64,000 bases of DNA from Pelagibacter sp047722505. GTDB taxonomy: Bacteria; Pseudomonadota; Alphaproteobacteria; Pelagibacterales; Pelagibacteraceae. Both the position numbers and the translations under genes were made by a program. The first letter of the stretch is position 1, and every line of letters starts with the position of its first letter. Under the pieces are notes generated by a model that ran no database searches, was not told the origin of the DNA, and saw only the letters and a list, made by a program, of their open reading frames with translations. Below, piece after piece: positions 1 through 8,542 of this stretch. The stretch is from positions 806,001 to 870,000 of the forward strand of contig NZ_CP159814.1 in NCBI RefSeq assembly GCF_047722505.1, in the 5' to 3' direction.

Positions 1-569
1 AATTTATGTTCGGGTAAATGAGTGTGTCTGATGTGCTGAACACCTGGCATTAAAACACTTGCAAATGCTTTAACGTTATTCACCATTCCACCAACTGATA
101 TACAGCCAATATTCATTCCATGATAACCACGTTCACGACCAACAAATCTATATCTTTCTGCATGACCTTTGGCTCTATGATAAGCTATAGCAATTTTAAG
201 TGCAGTTTCTACAGCTGTTGATCCACAAATAGTGTAAAACATTTTATTTAAATCACCTGGAGTATGTTTTGCAATTCTTGTTGCTAATTCAAATGATCCT
301 CCAAAACCTTGTTGAAATGGTTGAGCGTAGTCTAATGTTTCTAATTGTTTAGTAACAGCTTCTGTAATTTCTCTTCTTCCATGACCAAGTGGATTGCAAA
401 ATAAACCTGAGCTAGCATCTATTTGTGTTTTTCCGTGGTGAGTAGTTAGATAAACCCCTTTTGCTGCAGTGATTAGTCTTGGGTTTGCTTTGAAATCTTT
501 ATTAGATGTAAATGGCATCCAATGTTCATTTAATGAATTAGGTACTGAAGTTCTGTTTTCTGAGCTCAT
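1..569 (-). CDS. Class III omega-amino acid--pyruvate aminotransferase, N-terminal part (cut by window edge)
   Basis: A PLP-dependent transaminase that would move an amino group from an omega-amino acid (beta-alanine or taurine-like) to pyruvate or another keto acid. About 189 codons are visible from the ATG at 569-567; the rest, including the PLP lysine, lies outside the window. The N-terminus carries the family signature HWMPFTSNKDFKANPRL, followed by an AxSGLFCNPLGHGRREI-type segment and later GRERGYHGMN, as in beta-alanine:pyruvate aminotransferases. It lies downstream of and co-oriented with the TRAP genes, so it may process the imported substrate. The family is clear; the exact amine donor is not. 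Confidence 0.85.
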   Translation of the reverse strand, partial: MSSENRTSVPNSLNEHWMPFTSNKDFKANPRLITAAKGVYLTTHHGKTQIDASSGLFCNPLGHGRREITEAVTKQLETLDYAQPFQQGFGGSFELATRIAKHTPGDLNKMFYTICGSTAVETALKIAIAYHRAKGHAERYRFVGRERGYHGMNIGCISVGGMVNNVKAFASVLMPGVQHIRHTHLPEHK

Positions 570-676
570 AAGTTTATTTTTAATTTAGTTATATTTCGAT
601 TCATAGACTAAATAGTTCTTTATAACAAATTGATTTTACTACGCAGGGCACATGTTTGGCAGATATATTTCAAAAA

Positions 677-1186
677 CTAGACCTTTTTCACAAAACTAAT
701 AGCAGCACCAATGGTCGTCAAAAACCCAGCTAATGGCAAGATTGCAACTGCGTATTTCTTTGGCATATAATTCTCTTTGAACTCAATGCCTTGGAAACTA
801 ATTTCTAAATACCACATTTCCCAATACTTTCCACGCATACCCTCTACAAGTTCAAGTCCATAAATTATCAGGACTATACCAATTGCCATAATCATAAGTT
901 TCCAGAACTGGCGTATATATAGCGACAGTCTATTTGGTAATTTTTCATAAATTAAATTTAAAGCTATGTGTTCATTATCTCTGGCTGTCAGAGAAAGTGC
1001 TATAAACATCAACCAAATATTACTTAATACTGTTAGCAGATCACCCCAAACAGGAGGGTTATTGAAAACATATCGCATGGTAACATTATAAAGAGTGAAA
1101 CCAACCATCGCAGCCAAAAGGAGTGAGCACATAGCTTCCAATGTACGATGGATAAAACGGTCAATGTTGTTAAAAAATTTTAACAT
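677..1186 (-). CDS. dctQ: TRAP transporter small permease (DctQ family)
   Basis: The small membrane subunit of a tripartite ATP-independent periplasmic (TRAP) importer. It is 169 residues long, normal for DctQ, with four hydrophobic segments (about 17-40, 50-65, 92-113, 146-165) and the family-like stretch VTMRYVFNNPPVWGDL after the first helix. It starts 4 bases after the large permease gene, so the two are translationally close. The gene order on this strand is P-M-Q, whereas P-Q-M is the common arrangement. Role assignment is firm; substrate is unknown. Confidence 0.92.
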   Translation of the reverse strand: MLKFFNNIDRFIHRTLEAMCSLLLAAMVGFTLYNVTMRYVFNNPPVWGDLLTVLSNIWLMFIALSLTARDNEHIALNLIYEKLPNRLSLYIRQFWKLMIMAIGIVLIIYGLELVEGMRGKYWEMWYLEISFQGIEFKENYMPKKYAVAILPLAGFLTTIGAAISFVKKV

Positions 1187-1190
1187 ATCG

Positions 1191-2474
1191 CTAATTACTC
1201 AATAGGTTTGGAAGAAACATGGTCAACTCTGGAATAACGAGGATAAAAAATAAAAGTAAAAACAGTCCAACTAGATAAGGAATTAACGCAACAGCCACTT
1301 TTTCTAGACGCACTTGCGCTATTGTTGCAGCAGTAAAGAACGCAACGCCAACAGGTGGTGTGACTGATCCTATTAAGAAGCCAACTATTACAACAATAGC
1401 CGCTTGTATCTCAGGAAAGCCAGCTTGAGCCATAACATTAACTAGTACTGGGCCAACTATGATAATGTTTACCGCAGAGTCCATTACGGTTCCAAGAAGA
1501 AAAATGAATAGGATAACGGCTAAAATAAAAATAATGGGGGATCCTGTAAGGCTTAGAAGCCAGTTTTCAAGTTCACCGATTGCACCTAGAGAGGTAAGTA
1601 ACCAACTAAAGGGTCCTGACGCAGCTATGATAATAAAAACCATTGCCGAATTACGGAATGCCCGACGAAAAGCACCAGTGCAATCTTTCCATTTAATAGT
1701 TCGATAAACGAATACACCTGTAAATAATGCAACCATTGCCGTGATAGCTCCAGCCTCTACAACCGATGCAACACCACCCATTACTGAACCCACTAAAACT
1801 ACAGGTATCAAAAGGGCGAACGAGGATCGATAAAATTCCTTACCTGCTCTACGTATCGAAAATGGTTCATCACTGCGCTCGAAGTTATATTTGATTGCGA
1901 AGTAATGATTAATTATCATGATCACAACGCCTATCAACACGCCTGGAATAATCCCAGCCGCAAATAGTGATGCAATCGAAAGCTCAGTCGAGTTAGCAAG
2001 TACAATCATCATGATACTGGGAGGAATTATACCTCCTATGGTGGAGCTTACGCCTGTAACCGCAGCCGAAAATGCAGGAGGATATCCAGCTTTTTTCATA
2101 GCTGGTAATACTAATGCTCCCACTGTAGCTGTATCTGCTACCACGGAACCATTCATCCCTGCAAAAAACATACTCACAAGAACATTAACTTGGGCCAACC
2201 CCCCTCGTACACGTCCAATTAATGATTTGCTCAAGGCTACTAACCTGTCAGTAATCGTGGCACTTGTCATTAGCTCACCCGTCAACATAAAGAACGCAAT
2301 TGCAGTTAATGGAACTGAATCAATAGCATTAAACATTTGACTAGGAATTAAAATAAGGGGTACAGCATCGGTAAATAGAATATAAACAAATGGTATTAGT
2401 ATTAATATGAAGCCAATGGGAGCACCTAATAGGATTAGAAAAAGGAGTATTCCAAGTAGAATGATACTTTCCAT
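1191..2474 (-). CDS. dctM: TRAP transporter large permease (DctM family)
   Basis: The 427-residue transport subunit of the TRAP importer, which uses an ion gradient to pull substrate from the binding protein across the inner membrane. It is hydrophobic throughout, with roughly 11-12 helices and the glycine/proline-rich family segments GAPIGFILIL near the N-terminus, GGIIPPSIMMIVLA near the middle and GSVTPPVGVAFF in the C-terminal half. Length matches the family. It sits between the binding protein and small permease genes on the same strand and surely forms one transporter with them. Confidence 0.95.
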   Translation of the reverse strand: MESIILLGILLFLILLGAPIGFILILIPFVYILFTDAVPLILIPSQMFNAIDSVPLTAIAFFMLTGELMTSATITDRLVALSKSLIGRVRGGLAQVNVLVSMFFAGMNGSVVADTATVGALVLPAMKKAGYPPAFSAAVTGVSSTIGGIIPPSIMMIVLANSTELSIASLFAAGIIPGVLIGVVIMIINHYFAIKYNFERSDEPFSIRRAGKEFYRSSFALLIPVVLVGSVMGGVASVVEAGAITAMVALFTGVFVYRTIKWKDCTGAFRRAFRNSAMVFIIIAASGPFSWLLTSLGAIGELENWLLSLTGSPIIFILAVILFIFLLGTVMDSAVNIIIVGPVLVNVMAQAGFPEIQAAIVVIVGFLIGSVTPPVGVAFFTAATIAQVRLEKVAVALIPYLVGLFLLLFFILVIPELTMFLPNLLSN

Positions 2475-2567
2475 AGTTACTTAAATGTTATGATTTTTTT
2501 TAAGTTAAGATCATCTAGTTCTAAAAATTGAGCTAAATGATCTTTACACAGTTTTTCGTTGATCGAT

Positions 2568-3608
2568 TTAAAGAGCCCCAGCTTTCTCTAACTGAGCTAC
2601 AAATCCATCCATTCCTTGTTCTAGAAGTACTCTTTTAGCTACCTCTGGTTCAAACGTACCCTTGGCTTTTACCCAAGCACCGATTGCACCTGCTCTCCAT
2701 TTAGACATTTCCGCATCAGATGGAACATACCATTCTTTCACAGATGCTTTAATTGCATCTTCTCCATTCTTAATCCAAGCGTTATCTAACTGGTTTACTT
2801 TTTCTCCATACGCATCAGCAGCTTTGTGTAACCATTTCTTCTCTTGAGAAGATAGAGCATTATACTGCTTTGCATCCATTGCTAAAATATTTCCAGACCA
2901 CATGCCACCAATCTCAGTGAAGTATTTTGCAACTTCATGAAGTTTTGCTACATGCTGCCAAGGACTAGCAACATACTGACCTTCAACTACACCCGACTGT
3001 AGGCCTGAGTATAACTGACTCCAATCATAAGGTGTTGGAGTTGCACCCCAATTTTTAACTAACATGAACTCAATTGGACTCTTAGTAGTACGCCACTTTA
3101 GACCTTTCATATCATTAGGAACGTGAACTGGTTTAGTTGCATTTCCAAGCTGTCTGAATCCACCGCTTGAATATACAGAAAGGCAAATATGGCCTGAATT
3201 CTCAAGTGCTAGTTTGCACTGTCTTTCTGCAAGCCATTCATTTGATATTCTTTTCGCATCTTCAAGTGATTTAAAAATGAAAGGCAAATCAAAAATTGCT
3301 AACTCTGATCCAAAATTACCATAGTTTGCCGTAGAACTAGTCCAAAGAGATATAAGTCCTTGATTGGCTTGTTCACCACATTTCTGTTCAGCACATAAAC
3401 TTTTTTGATAAAATGGTTCGATCTTCATCTTGCCACCAGAGGCTTTTGCCAAAGCCGGCATCAATGCTTGATCTATAGCGTCACCAATTGGCATACCCAA
3501 TCTACCAGTAGTCCCAAGCTTAAGAGTTGTCTCAGCAAAGGCTGCTTGAGCAAACAAAGCAATTGCAAACCCTGTAAGTAGTGTCTTGTAAATCTTTTTA
3601 ATAAACAT
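2568..3608 (-). CDS. dctP: TRAP transporter substrate-binding protein (DctP family)
   Basis: The periplasmic binding protein of the TRAP system, 346 residues. Residues 1-25 form a signal peptide ending in AQAAFA, and the mature protein begins ETTLKLG. The segment GLKWRTTKSPIEF holds the arginine that in this family contacts the substrate carboxylate, and YSGLQSGVVEGQ is the usual dimer/ligand region. It is the first gene of the minus-strand operon (dctP-dctM-dctQ-aminotransferase). The ATG is preceded by an AGGAG at the expected distance. An organic acid ligand is likely from the family; the linked aminotransferase hints at an amino- or keto-acid. Confidence 0.93.
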   Translation of the reverse strand: MFIKKIYKTLLTGFAIALFAQAAFAETTLKLGTTGRLGMPIGDAIDQALMPALAKASGGKMKIEPFYQKSLCAEQKCGEQANQGLISLWTSSTANYGNFGSELAIFDLPFIFKSLEDAKRISNEWLAERQCKLALENSGHICLSVYSSGGFRQLGNATKPVHVPNDMKGLKWRTTKSPIEFMLVKNWGATPTPYDWSQLYSGLQSGVVEGQYVASPWQHVAKLHEVAKYFTEIGGMWSGNILAMDAKQYNALSSQEKKWLHKAADAYGEKVNQLDNAWIKNGEDAIKASVKEWYVPSDAEMSKWRAGAIGAWVKAKGTFEPEVAKRVLLEQGMDGFVAQLEKAGAL

Positions 3609-3839
3609 GTAACAAATCTCCTTATAATTAATTAAACATAGTCAAAATAACTTATGGTATAGCAATCTATATTAATAGATTTATTTTTACCCCGTTCTGA
3701 TCAAGGAATATATTGCAACTTATGATAGAAATTTTTAACTATTGAAAATGAAGATATGCAATATATTTTGTTTTACATCGCGCCTAAATTGAATTTAAAT
3801 ATCAATAATTTAATTAAATTAATAACAGAGGGAATAATA
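3609..3839. promoter_or_regulatory. Divergent intergenic region between the TRAP and taurine-type ABC operons
   Basis: A 231-base AT-rich stretch separates two divergent operons, so both promoters should lie here. An AGGAG Shine-Dalgarno stands just before dctP on the minus strand and a GAGGG stands 9 bases before tauA on the plus strand. No convincing operator palindrome was found. An in-frame ATG at 3756 would extend tauA by 28 residues but has no ribosome site and would put a non-signal sequence in front of the signal peptide. Confidence 0.5.
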
Positions 3840-4784
3840 ATGAAAAAAATAATTAGTTTTATTCTTGGTACAGTAGTTGCTCTTAGCTTATCAATGTCAG
3901 TTGCAAATGCAGCTGCTAAAGAAGTTAGAGTTGCATTCTTTTTAGAATGGCCTACTCCAAACCAAGAAGACAAAGTTAAAAAAATGTTTGATAAAGCACT
4001 AGGTGTTCCAGTTAAATGGACTAACTTTTCAAATGGTGGTGCAATGACTGATGCTATGTTAGCTGGAGATATTGATATCTCTTACTCACAAGGCTTAGTA
4101 CCTTTCATCAATGCTGTTAAATCAAAAGCTCCGTTAAAACTTGTAGACGTTGCTATGGAATACGGAATGGGTGGTACAACTTGTGTTACATCTAAAGCTT
4201 CTGGTATTACATCGGCGAACGGTTCTGAGTTAGAAGGCAAAAAAGTTGCAGTTCCTCTAGGAACTATGGCTGAGTATGTTTTTGATGAAAGTATGAAAGT
4301 TGTTGGTGCTGATAAAAGCAAAATGACTGTTATTCAAATGGATCCTGAAGAAGGTGCTGCTGCACTAGTTTCTGGTGATGTTTCAATGGCTTGTTTATTT
4401 GGTGGTAACTCTATTAAAGCAGCTTTAACTGTTGGTACAAGATTGTTAACAGTTCAAGCAGCTCGTGATGCAGGTATCAAAGGTATCGATATTACATCTG
4501 TTACTGATAAATTTATGAAAGAAAACCCAGGAATGCTGAGAACTTTCATAGAAGTAACGCATGAAGCTAATGCTAGATACGCAGCTGGTAAAAGTGATAT
4601 GAGTGTAATCGCAAAAGATGCTGAGATGAAACTTGGAGATATGAAAGATACTTTAGGTGGATTTGTATTCTTGAATGCTGCAGATACTAAAAAATCTATG
4701 GAATCAGGTGGAACTCTTGATGGTTTCTTAAAGGGAATGGGTACTCCTAACGGAGCAGTAGATACAAGCTTTTTACCTCTATAA
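3840..4784 (+). CDS. tauA: Taurine/sulfonate-type ABC transporter substrate-binding protein
   Basis: A periplasmic binding protein of the TauA/SsuA/NMT1-like family, 314 residues from the chosen ATG. The signal peptide is residues 1-24 (MKKIISF..., ending in VANAAA). The start at 3840 is chosen over an in-frame ATG at 3756 because GAGGG precedes it and the signal peptide begins there. The mature part has VRVAFFLEWPTPNQEDK and GDIDISYSQGLVPF, typical of TauA-like proteins. It leads tauB and the split permease, separated by a terminator-like hairpin. Taurine is the best guess; related amines or sulfonates remain possible. Confidence 0.82.
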   Translation: MKKIISFILGTVVALSLSMSVANAAAKEVRVAFFLEWPTPNQEDKVKKMFDKALGVPVKWTNFSNGGAMTDAMLAGDIDISYSQGLVPFINAVKSKAPLKLVDVAMEYGMGGTTCVTSKASGITSANGSELEGKKVAVPLGTMAEYVFDESMKVVGADKSKMTVIQMDPEEGAAALVSGDVSMACLFGGNSIKAALTVGTRLLTVQAARDAGIKGIDITSVTDKFMKENPGMLRTFIEVTHEANARYAAGKSDMSVIAKDAEMKLGDMKDTLGGFVFLNAADTKKSMESGGTLDGFLKGMGTPNGAVDTSFLPL

Positions 4785-4808
4785 TTTAGAGAGTAAGATA
4801 AAATTAAA

Positions 4809-4844
4809 TAGGCGCCAATTTATTAAATTGGTGCCTATTTTTTT
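4809..4844 (+). terminator. Intercistronic Rho-independent terminator/attenuator between tauA and tauB
   Basis: A strong hairpin with arms TAGGCGCCAATTT and AAATTGGTGCCTA (one mismatch position) and a 3-base loop is followed by a run of seven T. It stands 25 bases after the tauA stop, inside the apparent operon. It probably lowers expression of tauB and the permease relative to the abundant binding protein, or stabilises the tauA mRNA. Confidence 0.85.
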
Positions 4845-4872
4845 AAATAAAATTTAATATAAATTTATTTCT

Positions 4873-5670
4873 ATGAGTGATTTAATTTCTCAAAATCTAA
4901 ACATGATCTTTAAAACTCCAAAGGGAGAAACTGTTCATGCATTAAAAGATGTAAATTTTACACTTAAAAAAGGAGAACTTTTAACTGTTCTTGGACCTTC
5001 TGGATGTGGAAAAACAACTTTACTAAATATTACAGCTGGCTTTCTTAGACCAACTTCAGGAGTAATTACTCTTAACGGAAATGAAATTAATGGTCCAGGG
5101 GTTGAAAGAGGAATGGTTTTTCAACAAGGTGCTTTATTTGAATGGTTAACAGTTGCTGAAAATGTAGACTTTGGCTTGAGAATGAAAAAAGAAGATCCAA
5201 TTAAAACAGCAAAAAAAGTTGATGAATGGTTAAATATAGTTGGCTTACAAGGTTTTGGAGATACACCGACTTATCAATTGTCTGGCGGTATGCAGCAAAG
5301 AGTTGCTCTTGCACGATGTTTAATTAATGATCCAGATTTAATTTTAATGGATGAACCTTTGGGGGCACTAGACGCACTAACAAGAGAAAAAATGCAGTCA
5401 TTAGTTTTAAAGATTTGGAAAGAAACAGGAAAAACAATTATTTTAATTACCCACTCGGTTGAGGAAGCTTTGTTACTTGGTGAAAGATTATATGTAATGG
5501 CACCAAGACCAGGCCGAATACATAAAGAGTATAAATTACCCTTTGCTTCAATGGGGATAGATGGTGATTTAAGAGAAATTAAAAAAACTAAAGATTTTGG
5601 AAGTAAAAGAGAAGAAATTCTAACCATGATTTGGGACATGGAAGAAGAAATAATGGGTAAAGATATTTAG
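4873..5670 (+). CDS. tauB: Taurine/sulfonate-type ABC transporter ATP-binding protein
   Basis: The 265-residue ATPase of the importer, acting on the cytoplasmic face. Walker A is GPSGCGKTT (41-49), the Q-loop QQG is near 84-86, the ABC signature LSGGMQQR is at 136-143 and Walker B LILMDEP is at 156-162, followed by a switch histidine in ILITHSVEEA. These and the C-terminal part resemble the TauB/SsuB group. It ends 1 base before the permease ORF. No strong ribosome site is visible before the ATG. Confidence 0.9.
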   Translation: MSDLISQNLNMIFKTPKGETVHALKDVNFTLKKGELLTVLGPSGCGKTTLLNITAGFLRPTSGVITLNGNEINGPGVERGMVFQQGALFEWLTVAENVDFGLRMKKEDPIKTAKKVDEWLNIVGLQGFGDTPTYQLSGGMQQRVALARCLINDPDLILMDEPLGALDALTREKMQSLVLKIWKETGKTIILITHSVEEALLLGERLYVMAPRPGRIHKEYKLPFASMGIDGDLREIKKTKDFGSKREEILTMIWDMEEEIMGKDI

Positions 5671-5671
5671 T

Positions 5672-7015
5672 ATGATTACAGGTATTATAACATTTTTAAT
5701 TATATTTGCCGTTATAGGTTCTATTCTTTATGGAATAAAATTAGCCAAGACTGAAAAAATAGATGCTGTTTTTGGGAACCCTGAAAGAGCCAAAGGTGGA
5801 GCTCACTGGATTATTGTTGGAAGTAGTTTTTTATTAATAGCTTGGCTTTATTACTCATGGGATTTAGCAAAGTCTTTTTATCCTCAGTCTGCTAATGAAC
5901 TTTGCCAAGTTGCAAAAGTTAACGACTCAATGCTTTCATTAAAGTATTTGTTTCCAATAAATGAAAGGGAATTTAAAAGTACTTCAATTATTAAGGCTGA
6001 AAATAGTAATATTGAAAAATTAACTAATGAAATTAGAAATTCATCAATAATAAGAAATCAAGATAAAGATAGACTTTTAGGTTTTATTCAAAAAACTAAA
6101 AGAACGATTCCATTGTTAACTAATGAGGACCTTCTTGAAAATGAAACAAAAATTAAGATCAGTGAACTAACTAGTAGAATAGCTTGGTTAACAGAGGATT
6201 TTCAAAAGATAAGTTATCCACCAATAAAAAGTCTTGAAGAAGAAAATGCGAGAATTGAAGCTTTAAAAATACAAGGTGGATGGGGATCTTCAGGAACAGC
6301 TGTAGAAAACACCATAGAAATTCCAACTATTCCTGAAACTAAAAAAGGATTAAAGTTTGATGCTGCAGCAAAAGAATTAACTTTAATTAGTGATGATTTT
6401 TTCAAATTAAGAAATCATAATTCACAATACAAATTTTTGATGAAAGAAATCAAAGATGGAATAAAAAAATATAGATCAGAACTTGATGACACACAAGAGG
6501 TGGCATCAATATTAGCAAAAGATGTGCTTAAAATTGCAAGAAGAATTGAATATGCAAGCATATTTCCTCCAAAAACTCTTGATTCTATGCAACAAGCAAT
6601 TTTAGAATTTGATGTTATTCAAAAAAAAGAACAAGGAAGTCTAAGATTAATTGATATATTTTTATTTCCGACTGGAACAATAATTTCAAGTGGTCCTAAT
6701 TGTTCAGAGCAAGGTTCTGGTAGGTGGCTGCCCAAACCATCAGATACTTTAAAAAAATTTACACTTTTATTAAAACCAAGTGTTGGATTTAAAAATATTC
6801 CGCTGATTTGGTATGAAATGATGGATGTTAGTAAAGTTGTTGGCTTTATTTTACCAGATTGGATTGCAGATATTATCCCAGGTAATTACCCAGTCCATAG
6901 TGTTGATGGAACTGTTAAACCAAACTTTAAAAGCAAAGTTTTAAATGTTGTTACGGGTGAATTTACATTATTCAAAATACCTGTGCCAATGGGACATATT
7001 TGGGACTCTTTTTAA
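5672..7015 (+). CDS. tauC: Taurine-type ABC permease, N-terminal part with a very long extra domain (reading frame broken at 7013)
   Basis: 447 codons that precede and should be joined to the permease core at 7000-7584. Two membrane helices (about 2-22 and 46-66) are followed by about 300 polar residues rich in charged helices (coiled-coil-like, about 100-310), with cysteines near both ends (ELCQ, GPNCSEQ). The ORF then stops in HIWDSF, exactly where TauC proteins continue with the SLxRVxxG motif of the permease domain. Joined, the protein would be about 637 residues, against about 250-280 for a normal TauC. The extra domain is not one I recognise. Confidence 0.7.
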   Translation: MITGIITFLIIFAVIGSILYGIKLAKTEKIDAVFGNPERAKGGAHWIIVGSSFLLIAWLYYSWDLAKSFYPQSANELCQVAKVNDSMLSLKYLFPINEREFKSTSIIKAENSNIEKLTNEIRNSSIIRNQDKDRLLGFIQKTKRTIPLLTNEDLLENETKIKISELTSRIAWLTEDFQKISYPPIKSLEEENARIEALKIQGGWGSSGTAVENTIEIPTIPETKKGLKFDAAAKELTLISDDFFKLRNHNSQYKFLMKEIKDGIKKYRSELDDTQEVASILAKDVLKIARRIEYASIFPPKTLDSMQQAILEFDVIQKKEQGSLRLIDIFLFPTGTIISSGPNCSEQGSGRWLPKPSDTLKKFTLLLKPSVGFKNIPLIWYEMMDVSKVVGFILPDWIADIIPGNYPVHSVDGTVKPNFKSKVLNVVTGEFTLFKIPVPMGHIWDSF

Positions 7016-7584
7016 GAGTATTTTTAGGTTTAATCCTTGGAATAATATTTGGAGTACCGCTTGGTTTATTGATGGGGTTAAATAGATTTGCTAAAGGATT
7101 TTTTGACCCATTAATTGAATTATATAGACCTGTACCACCACTTGCTTGGGCTCCATTAGTTATTACTGTATTTGGAATTGATAATGTTGGAAAAGTATTC
7201 TTACTGTTTATGGTTTCATTTTCAATTATGATTATTTCAGCAAGAGCAGGAGCATCTGGTACTCAATTATCAAAAATTCATGCTTCACATTCACTTGGTG
7301 CTTCGAAATGGCAAATATTAAGATACGTAATTTTTCCAAATTCATTACCTGAAATCTTAACAGGTGTAAGAGTTGCTGTAGGAATGTGTTGGGGAACGTT
7401 AGTTGCAGCAGAATTTTTAGCAGGTACTACAGGTATTGGATTTGTTGAAAATGTTGCTAAGAAATACTTTCAATATGAGGTTATCTGGATCACTATTTTT
7501 GTAATGGGAATGCTTGGTCTTTTATTTGATATTGCTTTAAGAAAAATAATTGACAAAACAATTCCATGGCATGGCAAGGGATAA
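7000..7584 (+). CDS. tauC: Taurine-type ABC permease, C-terminal transmembrane core (out of frame with the upstream part)
   Basis: The conserved BPD_transp_1 permease core: LRVFLGLILGIIFGVPLGLL, then ELYRPVPPLAWAPL, then the EAA loop around SLGASKWQILRYVIFPNSLPE (about residues 98-118), which couples to TauB. All match TauC/SsuC. The nominal TTG start at 7000 is unlikely to be real, because homologous sequence runs upstream in the other frame. One extra T in the T-run at 7009-7013, or a -1 shift there, gives DSFLRVFLG and one continuous protein. This may be a real frameshift, a recoding site or a homopolymer error. Confidence 0.75.
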   Translation: MGLFLRVFLGLILGIIFGVPLGLLMGLNRFAKGFFDPLIELYRPVPPLAWAPLVITVFGIDNVGKVFLLFMVSFSIMIISARAGASGTQLSKIHASHSLGASKWQILRYVIFPNSLPEILTGVRVAVGMCWGTLVAAEFLAGTTGIGFVENVAKKYFQYEVIWITIFVMGMLGLLFDIALRKIIDKTIPWHGKG

Positions 7585-7614
7585 TTTTTTATCAAAATAT
7601 AATATAATTTTTTA

Positions 7615-8499
7615 ATGAAAATATTTGATTGTACCACTTACTATTCTGAGGACTTAATGCTCGACGTTAGATTTAACATACTGAATGAATATGTTCATAA
7701 GTTTGTTGTAGTAGAATCTAAATATTCACACAGTGGAGAAAGAAAAGAACTTAATTTTGATATTAATAAATTTAAAAAATTCAAAGATAAGATTATTTAT
7801 TTAGTTATAGAAAATGAGCCGAAAAACATTGAAAAAATATTAGATTTTAGCAATTCATCTGCTATTAAAAGAATGAATAGTTTAAAAAGAATTGAACAGT
7901 CTTATGACTACATGATAAAAGGTATAAATACTGCCAATGATGATGACCTGATAATTTTGAGTGATAATGATGAAATACCAAATCTAAATTCTGAACAATT
8001 TAAAAAATCTAAAAAAAATATCATAATCTTTAAACAACTTTTTTGTCATTATAAATTTAACTTACTGCATGATTTGCTTCCATGGTATGGTTCAAGAGCA
8101 TGTAAAAAAAAATACATTAAATCATTTTCTTGGCTTAAAAATCTTAAAAATAAAAAATATCCATTTTGGAGATTTGATACATTTTTCTCTAATAACAAAT
8201 TAAGAAATATAGAAATTATTCAAGATGGTGGTTGGCATTTTACTAATATTAAAAAACCAAAGGATTTACTCATTAAATTAAACAACTTTGGTCATCACAA
8301 TGAGTTTGAAGTATCTGGTATTACTCTTAAAAAGCTAGAGGAACAAATTGATAATAAAATAGTCAATTATAATCACTTTGCTGACAAAACTGAAATAAAT
8401 AAATATAAATTTGAATATAAACTTAAAAATATCAATCTTAATTTACTTCCCCAATACCTAAGGGAAAATAAATATAAGTATGAAGAGTGGTTTGATTAA
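7615..8499 (+). CDS. Glycosyltransferase family 17 protein
   Basis: A 294-residue cytoplasmic glycosyltransferase resembling family GT17 (the beta-1,4-N-acetylglucosaminyltransferase group). Recognisable features are the N-terminus MKIFDCTTYYSEDLMLDVRF, then FVVVESKYSHSG, and the acidic motif IILSDNDEIPN near residue 120, which should bind the metal and nucleotide sugar. GGWHFTNI near residue 205 is also typical. It opens the polysaccharide island, and its codon use is more A/T-rich than that of the transport genes before it. The acceptor and sugar cannot be told from sequence. Confidence 0.8.
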   Translation: MKIFDCTTYYSEDLMLDVRFNILNEYVHKFVVVESKYSHSGERKELNFDINKFKKFKDKIIYLVIENEPKNIEKILDFSNSSAIKRMNSLKRIEQSYDYMIKGINTANDDDLIILSDNDEIPNLNSEQFKKSKKNIIIFKQLFCHYKFNLLHDLLPWYGSRACKKKYIKSFSWLKNLKNKKYPFWRFDTFFSNNKLRNIEIIQDGGWHFTNIKKPKDLLIKLNNFGHHNEFEVSGITLKKLEEQIDNKIVNYNHFADKTEINKYKFEYKLKNINLNLLPQYLRENKYKYEEWFD

Positions 8500-8542
8500 T
8501 CAGAAAAACCTATTATTAATTATTAAAATAAAAAATAATATT

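Noticed and set aside
1459..2340. Open frames on the plus strand opposite dctM
   Set aside because: Antisense shadows of a well-conserved permease; no ribosome sites and no recognisable domain. The same holds for other antisense frames across the window.
3756..3839. Longer start for the taurine-type binding protein
   Set aside because: No ribosome site, and it would place 28 unrelated residues before a proper signal peptide that begins at 3840.
8480..8542. Earlier start for the first epimerase
   Set aside because: Overlaps the glycosyltransferase gene and adds residues that precede the Rossmann motif without homology.
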